Shown here in pieces: positions 54,412 through 63,296 of a DNA stretch of 64,000 nt. Made by a program: the position numbers and the translations under genes. Within the stretch, counting starts at the first letter, position 1. Each line of letters starts with the position of its first letter. The DNA lies in contig NZ_AP022589.1 of assembly GCF_010731755.1 (NCBI RefSeq), positions 2,294,001 to 2,358,000 on the forward strand. Direction: 5' to 3'. The notes under the pieces are model-generated. The model did not search any database and had not been told where the DNA came from. It was given only the letters and a program-made list of their open reading frames with translations. This DNA is from Mycolicibacter minnesotensis. GTDB taxonomy: Bacteria > Actinomycetota > Actinomycetes > Mycobacteriales > Mycobacteriaceae.

Positions 54412-56643
54412 GTGTCGGAGTGGAACCGCAACGGGGGAGTACGTCCAGGTCGTGGTCGTCGAGTGGTGGGCGCCGCAACCTCGGTGGGAGTGTTTCTCGG
54501 GTTCGGGATGACGCCATTGGTGGCGGCTCCCGCGCAGGCGGACTTCGACCTGTGGGACCCGCCGTCCTGGTTCGGTGCGGACGCCGGCGACGTGGGACTG
54601 CCTCTCAGTCAGGAAATCGACGGCGTGACCGACCTGTTGTTGTCGGGCAGCGCAGAGGCCGGAAATTGGTTGACTTCCGCCTGGACGGCCTTCGATGAGC
54701 AGCTCTACAGCGCCATCTACGAGCCGGTCCTGGCGATCATTGACAACCAGGCCAACGCCTGGTGGTTGGACCCGTTGAACAGCCTGTTTGCCACCGATGC
54801 ATCGTGCGGCATCGTGTGCAACGGCGCTGACGCATATTTCGACACCGACGCCGGGCAACTGATCGAGGCCCAGGACGGCGGCTGGCTGTTCGGCAACGGC
54901 GGCAACGGCATCGATGGCTCCGACGGTGGTTCGGCCGGCATCTTCGGTGATGGCGGCGTCGGCGGGGCGGGCGCCACTGGGACGATCGACGGGCTGTTCG
55001 TGACCGGCGACGGTGGAGACGGCGGCGTGGGCGGTCTCCTGATGGGGCACGGCGGAGCCGGCGGTGATGGTGCCGCCGCACGAATCGACACCCAGGGCAA
55101 TGTGGTCGCCGCGGGCAACGGTGGCAACGGTGGCGACGGGCGGACCTGGTTCGGCATCGGTGACGGCGGCAACGGCGGTGCCGGTGGTCAGGGACTCGAC
55201 GCGTCGGACGAATACCAGGCCACCATCGGAGGTAACGGTGGCAACGGCGGCAGCGCGGGTATCCACACCGGAAACGGGGGTAACGGCGGCGCGGGTGGCA
55301 ACGGCGGCGCGGGAACGTCGGGCTCAGATGGCACATTCGACAACAACGGATCCGGCAACGGTGAATCGGGTGCGTCCGGCGCCAGCGGCGGCAACGGCGG
55401 TAGTGGCGGCCGCGGTGCGTTCTTGATCGGCAACGGCGGTAGTGGCGGGGCCGGTGGTGTCGGCGGTCGTGGCGGTTCGGGTGGGTCCGGCGCCAACGGT
55501 GCGGACGGCACCTTTGCCGAGGGCGGTGACGGCAATGGTGTCGCGGGCGGTGATGGCGGCTCCGGTGGGAACGGCGGGTCCGGTGGCAAGGGTGGTGCGG
55601 CCGGTACGGCACAGAACTTCTGGAGCGGCGGTAACGGAACCGGCGGCGCCGGCGGTGGCGGCGGCACGGCGGGAAGGGCCGGCGACGGCGGAAGCGGCGG
55701 CCACGGTGCTTGGGGCAGCGTCGGGGGGCCCGAGGAAATGGGCGAACGCACCGGCGGCAACGGCGGCGCCGGCGGCAACGGCGGCGACAACGGCACTGCC
55801 GGGTCGGGCGGTGGTGGGGGCAGCAATAGCGACGGTACGACAGCGGCCGCCGGCGCCGCCGGTGCGGCTGCGCGCCCGGGAGGCAACGGCGGCGACGGCG
55901 GCGACGGAGGATACGGATCTGCCGGGCGCGCCGATGGGTATGCGGGCGGCAACGGCGGCCAGGGAGGAGACGCTGGGAATGCCGGGTTGTACGGCGGTGA
56001 CGGCGGGAACGGTAGCGCTGGCGGTACCGGATACAAGGGCACCGGCGGCACCGGCGGTGGCGGGGGCGAAGGCGGCGACGCGGTGAACGGGACTGGCGGC
56101 AACGGCGGTACCGGTGGTCTCGGTGGGCTGGGAGTCTTCGGCGGCAAGGGCGGTGCCGGCGGCGACGGCGGAGACGGTCTCTACGGTGGCGGCGGCGGCG
56201 CGGGCAATGGTGGCAACGGCTCTGCCGGCCCCGGCGGGGCTGGGGGAGCAGGTGGCCTAGGCTCGACCGGCAATGACGGCGGCGCGGGCGGCGACGGCGG
56301 CACGGGTGGCGCCGAGTACGGCGGTAGCGGCGGCGTCGGTGGACAGGGCCACGTGGGCTCCGGGCGGGGCGACGGCGGCGACGGCGGCAACGGCGGTGAC
56401 GGCGCCCGGGGTACTGGCGGGGTCTATGCACCCGGGAACGGCGGTCCCGGCGGCGACGGCGGGATCGTCGGACCGAACGGTGACGGACGGGGCGGCGACG
56501 GCGGCGTCGGTGGCTACAAGGGTCGCGTCGGTGACGGCACCGGCGGTACCGGTGGTACCGGTGGCGCCGACGGCACGCCCGGTGGCAGTGGCGGCGCGGG
56601 CGGTAAGGATGGCTCGCGGGGGACGCCTGGTCTCGACGGCTGA
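54412..56643 (+). CDS. PGRS-repeat exported protein without a PE domain, copy 2
   Basis: 743 residues from GTG 54412 after AAGGGAGG. It mirrors copy 1: RR at residues 16-17, hydrophobic GAATSVGVFLGFG, signal end APAQA at 43, then DFDLWDPPSWFG, WLTSAWTAFDEQLYSAIYEP and CGIVCNGADAYFDTDAGQL before about 580 residues of GGxGG repeats ending GTPGLDG. The anchor domain is highly conserved between copies, while the repeat region has many small insertions and deletions. The two conserved cysteines in CGIVC may form a disulfide outside the cell. Function unknown. Confidence 0.82.
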   Translation: MSEWNRNGGVRPGRGRRVVGAATSVGVFLGFGMTPLVAAPAQADFDLWDPPSWFGADAGDVGLPLSQEIDGVTDLLLSGSAEAGNWLTSAWTAFDEQLYSAIYEPVLAIIDNQANAWWLDPLNSLFATDASCGIVCNGADAYFDTDAGQLIEAQDGGWLFGNGGNGIDGSDGGSAGIFGDGGVGGAGATGTIDGLFVTGDGGDGGVGGLLMGHGGAGGDGAAARIDTQGNVVAAGNGGNGGDGRTWFGIGDGGNGGAGGQGLDASDEYQATIGGNGGNGGSAGIHTGNGGNGGAGGNGGAGTSGSDGTFDNNGSGNGESGASGASGGNGGSGGRGAFLIGNGGSGGAGGVGGRGGSGGSGANGADGTFAEGGDGNGVAGGDGGSGGNGGSGGKGGAAGTAQNFWSGGNGTGGAGGGGGTAGRAGDGGSGGHGAWGSVGGPEEMGERTGGNGGAGGNGGDNGTAGSGGGGGSNSDGTTAAAGAAGAAARPGGNGGDGGDGGYGSAGRADGYAGGNGGQGGDAGNAGLYGGDGGNGSAGGTGYKGTGGTGGGGGEGGDAVNGTGGNGGTGGLGGLGVFGGKGGAGGDGGDGLYGGGGGAGNGGNGSAGPGGAGGAGGLGSTGNDGGAGGDGGTGGAEYGGSGGVGGQGHVGSGRGDGGDGGNGGDGARGTGGVYAPGNGGPGGDGGIVGPNGDGRGGDGGVGGYKGRVGDGTGGTGGTGGADGTPGGSGGAGGKDGSRGTPGLDG

Positions 56644-56678
56644 GCGACGCCTAACGTTGCCAGGAGCGCTCGGTTATC

Positions 56679-56720
56679 GCAGTGGGAGTTTCGCGGACTG
56701 TTTTGGGAAACTCCCACTGC
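56679..56720. terminator. Long perfect hairpin after PGRS copy 2
   Basis: GCAGTGGGAGTTTC pairs perfectly with GAAACTCCCACTGC, 14 base pairs with a 14-base loop containing TTTT. It lies between the second PGRS stop and the convergent amidase stop, in the same relative place as the hairpin after copy 1 but with unrelated sequence. Confidence 0.6.
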
Positions 56721-56751
56721 GGCAACGCATTACCGGGTTCGGGATGACGGA

Positions 56752-58197
56752 CTAGCTGACCTGCGTCAGCAGCTTCTCGGTCGGCGGCCGACGCTGTGCC
56801 CACGGTTGTACCGACTCGATCTCGGCGGCCAGCGAGATCAGCGTCGCCTCATCGCTAGCCCGCGCCACCAGGTGTACCGCCTCGGGCAGGCCGTCGTCGG
56901 CGACACCGGTCGGGACAGAGATGGCCGGCTGGCCGCTGTAGCACTGCGGGAACGTGAACGGGATGAACTTCAGCATCCGCAGCATGGCGCGCGTCGGACC
57001 GAGGCCCTCGAAATAGCCCACCCGCACCGGGGGAATAGCCAGCACCGGAGTCATCAGGATGTCGAAGTCGGCGATTCTGCGTTGGGAGCGGGCGGTGATC
57101 CGGGGCTCCGCAGCGACGGCTCGATGCGCCAGCCAATCCGGAACCAGTCGGGCGGTTCGCGCTTCGGCCTGCATACGCCGTTCCAGCAGTTCGGTTTCCG
57201 GGAGACGCTCGATCTCATGGGCGAACCCGTTCATGAACAGTGCGAGTACCGAGGCAATGCCCGTGATCGGATAGACCGGATCGCGCTCGACCACTTCGTG
57301 GCCCAGCGACCGCAACAGCTCTGCGGTCGCAAGGACCGGGCGTCGTACCTCATCGCTGACGTGAACCGGGACCACCGGCTTGAAGGACATCGCGATCCGC
57401 AGGCGCCGCGGCGGCGCGAGCAGTGCCTCCATCAACGGGGGTGCCGGTGGCGGAGAGGGAATTTCATCGTCGGGCTCGGGACCGGTCATGGCGTCGTGCA
57501 GCAGGGCGGCGTCGGTGACACTGCGCGCCAGCGGCCCGATGTGGTTGAGCCCGTGGAACCGGTAGGCCCGCTCCGGCGACTCCTTGGTGCTGACTCGGCC
57601 GCGCTGGCCCTTAAGCCCGACCAGTCCACAACAGGCCGCCGGGATACGCACCGAGCCACCGCTGTCGCTGCCGGTGGCCCCTGGCACCATGCCGGCGGCG
57701 ACAGCCGACGCCGAGCCACCACTGGAGCCGCCGGTGGTCCGGTAGAAATCCCACGGGTTGCGGGTGACCCCCCAGGTCGCTGATTCGCTGACCGGGTAGG
57801 CGCCGAATTCCGAGAGGTGGGTCTTGCCGATGATCACCGCGCCGGCGGCCCGCAGCCGGCGTACGGCGGCGCTGTCGGAGCTCGCCGGACCGGCGTCAAT
57901 TCCGGTGCCGCACATCGAGGAAACGCCGGCCACGTCGGTGTCGTCCTTGACCGCGATCGGCACGCCGGCCAGCGGCAGGGCTTCGCCGGCAGCCAGCCGT
58001 TTCTCGACGTGTGCTGCCTCGGCCATCGCCCGGTCGCCCAGCACAGTGCGGAAGGCGTTCAGCACCGGGTCGAGCCGGGCGATCCGATCGAGGTACAGAG
58101 TCACCAGCTCGCGCGGGGATACCTCGCGCGCGTGCACCAACTGCGCCAAGCGCGCGACGCCAGCGAAGGCCAACTCATCATCGTGCGCGGCAGACAT
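56752..58197 (-). CDS. Amidase-signature family amidohydrolase
   Basis: 481 residues, full length. The Ser-cisSer-Lys triad is visible: Lys in [14 protein letters not shown], cis-Ser in [15 protein letters not shown] and nucleophilic Ser in [17 protein letters not shown]. The C-terminal region contains [18 protein letters not shown] and ends KLLTQVS. It hydrolyses an amide; substrate not predictable. It has no signal peptide and is probably cytosolic. A truncated second copy of its 3' end lies at 54060-54197. Confidence 0.9.
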   Translation of the reverse strand: MSAAHDDELAFAGVARLAQLVHAREVSPRELVTLYLDRIARLDPVLNAFRTVLGDRAMAEAAHVEKRLAAGEALPLAGVPIAVKDDTDVAGVSSMCGTGIDAGPASSDSAAVRRLRAAGAVIIGKTHLSEFGAYPVSESATWGVTRNPWDFYRTTGGSSGGSASAVAAGMVPGATGSDSGGSVRIPAACCGLVGLKGQRGRVSTKESPERAYRFHGLNHIGPLARSVTDAALLHDAMTGPEPDDEIPSPPPAPPLMEALLAPPRRLRIAMSFKPVVPVHVSDEVRRPVLATAELLRSLGHEVVERDPVYPITGIASVLALFMNGFAHEIERLPETELLERRMQAEARTARLVPDWLAHRAVAAEPRITARSQRRIADFDILMTPVLAIPPVRVGYFEGLGPTRAMLRMLKFIPFTFPQCYSGQPAISVPTGVADDGLPEAVHLVARASDEATLISLAAEIESVQPWAQRRPPTEKLLTQVS

Positions 58198-58290
58198 CCC
58201 TTGCGTCCTTTCCCCGCGGACAACAATACCTACCGTGCGCCTGCGTAAATGTGTGTCCGCGTTGGCGACACACTGAGAACTCGGGGAGGG

Positions 58291-59658
58291 TCAGGCGCCC
58301 GTAGCGGGCTCGATGTTGTGGTTGAGGGTGAACCGGTTGTGCGGGTCCAGCTGCGCCTTCAGCTCGGCGAGACGCTGGTACCCGGCATCGCCGAATGTCG
58401 CGCGGATGCGGTCCTGCCCTTCATCGCCGACGAAGTTCAGGTAGGCGCTGTCCGGGCCCAGTGGCCGCAGGATCTCGAAAGCCTGCCGGGCCCACGCCGT
58501 GCAGCGCGCGCTCTCGGCGGGATTGGTCCACGTCGCCATCAGATGAATGATGTACGGGTGCGAGCGGGCGACGATGGCCGTCGACTCCGGGGGAACCCGG
58601 CTGGCGTAGCCGCCGAGCCGGATCAGGTGCAGCCGGGTCTGTGCCGAGGGCCGCGACCGACCGAGCAGCGCGATGCGCCGGATCGCCTCGTCGGTGAGTT
58701 CGGTGACGAACAACGACTTCCAGTAGTTGAGCCAGCCGTAGGGCGCCGTGTAGTCCAGCGCCTGCTGCCACGTCGAGTAGTCCAGCTTGTGTTGGACGGC
58801 GACCACCGGCTTGGTCGCCGCGCCCCGGACGTTGAGTAGCGCGGTGACGTCATCGTTGCCGATCGCGTCGGTGCGCGTCGAGCAGGCCAGCACGTTGACC
58901 AGCGATTGACCCGTGGTCAGGTCGGTGGAGAAGTCCAGGATGGAGGCCAGATGGTCGGGGGCATTGTCCATCTGGGCCCGGAAGTGCTTGAGGGCTGCTT
59001 CGGCGTCGCTGTCGGGGTAGGACTGCACGCCGGCCACCACGCCGTCGATCGGGTGCAGGCGCAGGACGAACTGTGACACGACGCCGAAGTTGCCGCCCCC
59101 GCCACGCAGGCCCCACAGCACCTCAGCGTTTTCGGTCTCGCTGACGTTCATCACTTCGCCTGATGCCAGCACCAGGGTTGCGCCGATCAGGTTGTCGCAC
59201 GTCATGCCGTGGGCACGCGAGAGCCACCCGATACCGCCGCCGAGTGAAAAGCCGCCAACGCCCGTCGTCGACACCACCCCGCCCGGGCAGGCCAGCCCGT
59301 GGCGGCTCGTGACCGGGTCCACGTCACCCCAGGTTGCACCCGCGTCGACGTAGGCGATCCGCGCCTGCGCATCGACCCGCACCCCGCGCATCTGGGTCAG
59401 GTCGATCACGATGCCGCCCTCGGTGGCCGAGTGGCCGGCGACGCTGTGCCCCCCACTGCGCACCGCAATCTCGGCGCCGGAGTCCACGGCATACCGGACG
59501 GCGGCCACGATGTCGTCCTGCGATTGGCACTGCAGCACCACCCGGGGGCGCTTATCGATCAAACCGTTGAAGACCTGCCGCACCTCGTCGTAGCGGGCGT
59601 CGGCCGGGTAGACGGCATCACCGGTGAAGCCGGGCACGGTGGGGGTGGTGGCTGTCAT
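58291..59658 (-). CDS. FAD-linked oxidoreductase (berberine-bridge-enzyme type)
   Basis: 455 residues. The PCMH-type FAD domain has VRSGGHSVAGHSATEGGIVIDLTQM, with the His usually bound covalently to FAD, and ACPGGVVSTTGVGGFSLGGGIGWLSRAHG. The C-terminal BBE motif ends YLNFVGDEGQD... DPHNRFTLNHNIEP. Such enzymes oxidise sugars, alkaloids or polyketide-type substrates. The second covalent residue (Cys) of bicovalent members appears as ACPGG, but I am not certain of the alignment. No export signal. It lies 93 bases from the amidase on the same strand. Confidence 0.87.
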   Translation of the reverse strand: MTATTPTVPGFTGDAVYPADARYDEVRQVFNGLIDKRPRVVLQCQSQDDIVAAVRYAVDSGAEIAVRSGGHSVAGHSATEGGIVIDLTQMRGVRVDAQARIAYVDAGATWGDVDPVTSRHGLACPGGVVSTTGVGGFSLGGGIGWLSRAHGMTCDNLIGATLVLASGEVMNVSETENAEVLWGLRGGGGNFGVVSQFVLRLHPIDGVVAGVQSYPDSDAEAALKHFRAQMDNAPDHLASILDFSTDLTTGQSLVNVLACSTRTDAIGNDDVTALLNVRGAATKPVVAVQHKLDYSTWQQALDYTAPYGWLNYWKSLFVTELTDEAIRRIALLGRSRPSAQTRLHLIRLGGYASRVPPESTAIVARSHPYIIHLMATWTNPAESARCTAWARQAFEILRPLGPDSAYLNFVGDEGQDRIRATFGDAGYQRLAELKAQLDPHNRFTLNHNIEPATGA

Positions 59659-59687
59659 CGCATCCTTAACAGGTCAGCGCGGCGAGC

Positions 59688-62219
59688 TCACTCGTCGCGA
59701 AGTTCGGTCGCCGGCGTGGACCGGGTGCTCTTCCAGGCGGGAATGATGGCGGCGAAGACCGCGGCGACGGTGGCCAGTACGGCGTAGAGCACCGCGTCTG
59801 TCCAGGGGAACACCAACGGGGTGACCAGACCTACGTTGACGACGGCCGCCCGGCGCACGGCCTCGGAGATCGCGATCGAGAGCACCGCTCCGAACAGGCC
59901 ACCGGCGGCGCCGGCGACGACCGCCTCGATCGTGGTGATGCTGAACACCCGCGTGCGGGTGGCTCCCAGGGCTTGAATCAGGGCAACCTCTCGCCTGCGT
60001 CGGATCCCGACCAGCAGCAGGGTGGACAGCACCGAGATGAAGGCGATTGCCAACAGGCCGTACTTGAGCGTGTTCAGCGGGGTGAGGTAACGCCCGATCG
60101 AGGTTGCGATGTCGGAGGCGTAGCCGTCGGTGTCGACTGCGGTCAGTGGCTGGTCGAACTGCGCTGCCTGGATGTTCTCGATGACCTGGCCGGCGGTGAA
60201 TCCATCCGCCGGAGTGGCGAAGATCAGGCCGGCGGGCTGGGGGCCGTAGATCTGTTCGGCGATCGAGTACGGCATGTAGATCCGGCGGCCACCGTATTCC
60301 GGCGTGGCGACAATGGTGCCGATGCTCATCGCCTGCGCGTCGAGTCCACTTCCAAATACGAGAGTGTCACCGATGTGGAGGTTCTTCTCGCGGGCCAGAA
60401 CGCTGCCGATGACGACTTGATTGGCTTTCTGGCTTGACTCCGGAGATTGCCCGGCGAGCAAACCGAACGGAAAGGTCGGGCGGTCCTGGGCCTGAATATG
60501 CGCCAGCGAACCGTCTTTGAGACTGATCTCGATTTCGGCCATCCGCTCAGTCTTTTCCACACCGGCAACCGAGTTCAGCTTGTTGACCGTCTGCGGCGCG
60601 AATCGAGCGTCAATGGGCCCGTAATCGGCGAACTGTGTCGTGGTGATCGCAATGCGGCCGTCCGCCTGCGACTCGGCGACTTTGGTGGCGCCGATGTGGA
60701 TCGCCACCAGGAACCCGGACAGCAGGATGGCCACCACGACGGGAACCGCAATGGCGCCCGAGATGGCCGCGGTGCGCGACCGGTCCGAGCGCAGGGCGTT
60801 GAGCGCGATCGTCAGTGTCGCCCCACTCGCCTTGTCGGGTCTGGGGCGCACGCTGGTGATTGCCTGCGCACTCAGGTACGCCGTGGCCAACAGCAGTCCG
60901 ATCAGCGCGACCACTGCACCGATATCGGCGATGATGGCCTGCCAGGCGACCAGGGCGCCGGACAGCGTCGCCAGCCGCGCCGCAATCACGCCGGTCAGTC
61001 CGATCGCCAGCAGCAGGAGCGCCTTGAACCAGATCTTGCGCTGCGTGGTCTGTTCCTGGGCCGCGCGCCCGGACAACTCGGCCGCGATAGGGGTGTTGGA
61101 CGCCGAGAGGGCGGGGCCGATCGCGGCTCCGACCGCCAACAGGATGCCGGCCACGACGCCGACGATCAGGATCACCGGCTTGAGGATGACCGGGACGGTG
61201 ACCCCGACGAAGCGCTCGGTCAGCTCGCTGGCGCTGGCCACGATGGGTTCGGAGATCACGATGCCGGTCAGCACGCCCATCGCCGAACCCACGGCACCCA
61301 GCAAGGCAGCCTCGCTGAGGAAGCCGGTCATGATCGACGCCGGGGATGCGCCGAGTGCGGAGGCGATCGCGATCTCGCGCCGGCGCTCCTCGACCGAGAG
61401 CCGGGTGATCTGGGTGATCAGGATGACCCCGACGCCGATCGAGATCAGGGCGAAGATGCCCAACAGGGGCAGCAGTACGTCGTTGACGTTGTAGCCCTTC
61501 GCCGGCTCGCTGCGGGGCTGCACGTTGTAGGTGGGGCCGAGGGTGGTTTTCAAGCGCTGCTGAACTTCGCCGGCGTCGGCGTCTTTGTCCAGGGTCACGT
61601 ACAGCATGTCCACCCGGTCGCCGCGGGCGAACTGCACCTTTGCCATGCTCAGCGGCAGCACCGCGACCAGGCCGTTGTTGACATCGTCGAGGTCGGCCAC
61701 CCGCTGGAACTTCTCCAACGACAGTTGCCCGACGTCGGTGACCAGGGTCGCCGAATCATTTAGCGAGTCGCCCAGCGACTTCGAGATCGCCGGCGGGGGC
61801 TCGGCCTGCCCGGCCTGGCAGACCTTCGGGTCGACGATCCACTGAGCCGAGCAATCCACGCCCAGGGCCAGCCCGAAGCTCTCCTTGCCGTCGTTGCGGA
61901 TCATCGTGACACCGCGGATGACCGGCACCACGGCCCCGACTCCGGGCACGGCGCGGGTGTCGTCGACGACGGTGGGATTGATGCCGCCGCGGGTGGCCGC
62001 ACCGACCACGCGCAGCGGCGCGGGCCCGGCGATCTGGTAGCCGACGTCCTCGACGGCCTTGGAGACGCTGGTGACCTCGATCATGACGGCCACCACCACG
62101 GCGACGCCGCCGCCGAGGGAGAACGCGGCCAGTGCGGCCCGGAAAGCGTGTTTACGGACGGCTCGGAAGTTGATTATCCGGAGCAGGCCGAAAGTCGCGG
62201 CTAGTGTTCCGCGAGCCAT
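59688..62219 (-). CDS. ABC exporter permease with two FtsX/MacB-type domains
   Basis: 843 residues from ATG 62219, overlapping the ATPase gene by 19 bases. One N-terminal membrane helix (about 26-48) is followed by a periplasmic-type domain, three helices with the FtsX signature (VILITQITRLSVEERRREIAIASALGASPASIM), four or so central helices, a second extracytoplasmic domain and a final FtsX domain (STLLLVGIRRRREVALIQALGATRTRVFSI) ending TPATELRDE. This duplicated architecture resembles Rv0987-type permeases. Substrate unknown; lipoprotein, lipid or peptide export are all possible. Confidence 0.87.
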   Translation of the reverse strand: MARGTLAATFGLLRIINFRAVRKHAFRAALAAFSLGGGVAVVVAVMIEVTSVSKAVEDVGYQIAGPAPLRVVGAATRGGINPTVVDDTRAVPGVGAVVPVIRGVTMIRNDGKESFGLALGVDCSAQWIVDPKVCQAGQAEPPPAISKSLGDSLNDSATLVTDVGQLSLEKFQRVADLDDVNNGLVAVLPLSMAKVQFARGDRVDMLYVTLDKDADAGEVQQRLKTTLGPTYNVQPRSEPAKGYNVNDVLLPLLGIFALISIGVGVILITQITRLSVEERRREIAIASALGASPASIMTGFLSEAALLGAVGSAMGVLTGIVISEPIVASASELTERFVGVTVPVILKPVILIVGVVAGILLAVGAAIGPALSASNTPIAAELSGRAAQEQTTQRKIWFKALLLLAIGLTGVIAARLATLSGALVAWQAIIADIGAVVALIGLLLATAYLSAQAITSVRPRPDKASGATLTIALNALRSDRSRTAAISGAIAVPVVVAILLSGFLVAIHIGATKVAESQADGRIAITTTQFADYGPIDARFAPQTVNKLNSVAGVEKTERMAEIEISLKDGSLAHIQAQDRPTFPFGLLAGQSPESSQKANQVVIGSVLAREKNLHIGDTLVFGSGLDAQAMSIGTIVATPEYGGRRIYMPYSIAEQIYGPQPAGLIFATPADGFTAGQVIENIQAAQFDQPLTAVDTDGYASDIATSIGRYLTPLNTLKYGLLAIAFISVLSTLLLVGIRRRREVALIQALGATRTRVFSITTIEAVVAGAAGGLFGAVLSIAISEAVRRAAVVNVGLVTPLVFPWTDAVLYAVLATVAAVFAAIIPAWKSTRSTPATELRDE

Positions 62220-63025
62220 GTCACATTGTTTGCCGCGTGAGCCATTCCACTGTCGGTCTCGACTTCGCCATCGAGCAGCGAAATCAGGCGGGGTGCGTCA
62301 TCCGCAATTTTCCGGTCGTGAGTCACCAAAACAATTGTCTGGCCGGCTGCATTCAGGTTGTACAGCGCGTCGATAACCCGCTGGCCATTTACCGTGTCCA
62401 GGTTGCCGGTCGGTTCGTCGGCGAGAATGACGTCGGGCTTCATGAACAGCGCCCGCGCAACGGCGACGCGTTGTTGCTCGCCGCCGGACAATTCCGAGGG
62501 AACGCGCTTGGACTTAGCAGCCAGGCCGACCTGGTCGAGCAGGCTCATCGCATGGGCATGCTGGCTGCGGCCCGATTTGCCGGCCAACAGGCCCGGGAGC
62601 ATGACATTTTCGACCACCGAGAGGCCCGCCAGAAGATTGAAGGCTTGGAAGACGTAGCCGAGGGTCTGGCAACGCACGGTGGCCAGTTGCCGGCGCGAGA
62701 GCTGGGAGACGCTCTGGCCGTTGATGAGGACGTCGCCGCTGGTTGGCATGTCCAGCAGGCCCAGGATGCTGAGCAGGGTGGACTTGCCCGAGCCGGAGGG
62801 TCCGACCATCGCGACGAATTCGCCGCGGGTTATCTGGATATTGATGTTGCGCAAAATGGGAGTGGCGGTATCGCCCTCACCGAACTGTTTGTCGAGATTG
62901 CGAGCCTCAAGGACCACGGGCGGCCGGAGAACGACCGGCGGCGTGTGTCCGTTCCGGTCGAGCGCGATATCCACGGTGTGCATCTCGGTCCTGATCTTGA
63001 ATCTCCAGCGGGCGTCGTAATGCAT
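62201..63025 (-). CDS. ABC transporter ATPase (MacB/LolD type)
   Basis: 274 residues; ATG 63025 or ATG 62983 (MHTVDIALD) are possible starts. Walker A GPSGSGKST, Q loop YVFQAFNLL, signature LSGGEQQR, Walker B VILADEP and the switch His in VLVTHD are all intact. The ILGLLDMPTSGDVLINGQ segment is typical of the MacB/LolD subfamily, which pairs with FtsX-like permeases such as the one overlapping its 3' end. The two form a complete mechanotransmission-type exporter; no accessory membrane-fusion protein is nearby. Confidence 0.9.
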   Translation of the reverse strand: MHYDARWRFKIRTEMHTVDIALDRNGHTPPVVLRPPVVLEARNLDKQFGEGDTATPILRNINIQITRGEFVAMVGPSGSGKSTLLSILGLLDMPTSGDVLINGQSVSQLSRRQLATVRCQTLGYVFQAFNLLAGLSVVENVMLPGLLAGKSGRSQHAHAMSLLDQVGLAAKSKRVPSELSGGEQQRVAVARALFMKPDVILADEPTGNLDTVNGQRVIDALYNLNAAGQTIVLVTHDRKIADDAPRLISLLDGEVETDSGMAHAANNVTWLAEH

Positions 63026-63296
63026 CCGATCATGCCCGCGTTGGGCGCGTTTCTCAATTCCTTACGCACTCCGCGAAGTTGGTGCGTTACGCGGCGCTCT
63101 GGGCCGATCATACCGACGTTCCCCGCCTGCCGAAAATCGTTCGGCGACGACACCTACCACGGGCAGCGGCGGTGGCCCCGGGGCCTCCGCACGGTCAGAC
63201 TCCGTCGCCGGCGGCCCCGCCGCGGCGAAAATGTGGGCGCTGACCTGGGGCTATTTCCTCATGGATTTGCGGCCACCCAAGTGCACCATGCTCCGG
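63026..63296. other. Gene-free intergenic stretch
   Basis: 271 bases between the exporter operon and the Rv0495c orthologue, which run in the same direction. Short open frames on both strands here have no recognisable protein-like sequence or ribosome site. It should hold the promoter of the ABC operon on the minus strand, but I cannot assign one. I see no trace of the M. tuberculosis genes that lie between regX3 and Rv0495c. Confidence 0.4.

Noticed and set aside
59688..63025. ABC exporter as the transporter of the PKS/NRPS product
   Set aside because: It is on the opposite strand, 8 kb away, behind an unrelated duplicated PGRS-amidase module; no sequence evidence links them.
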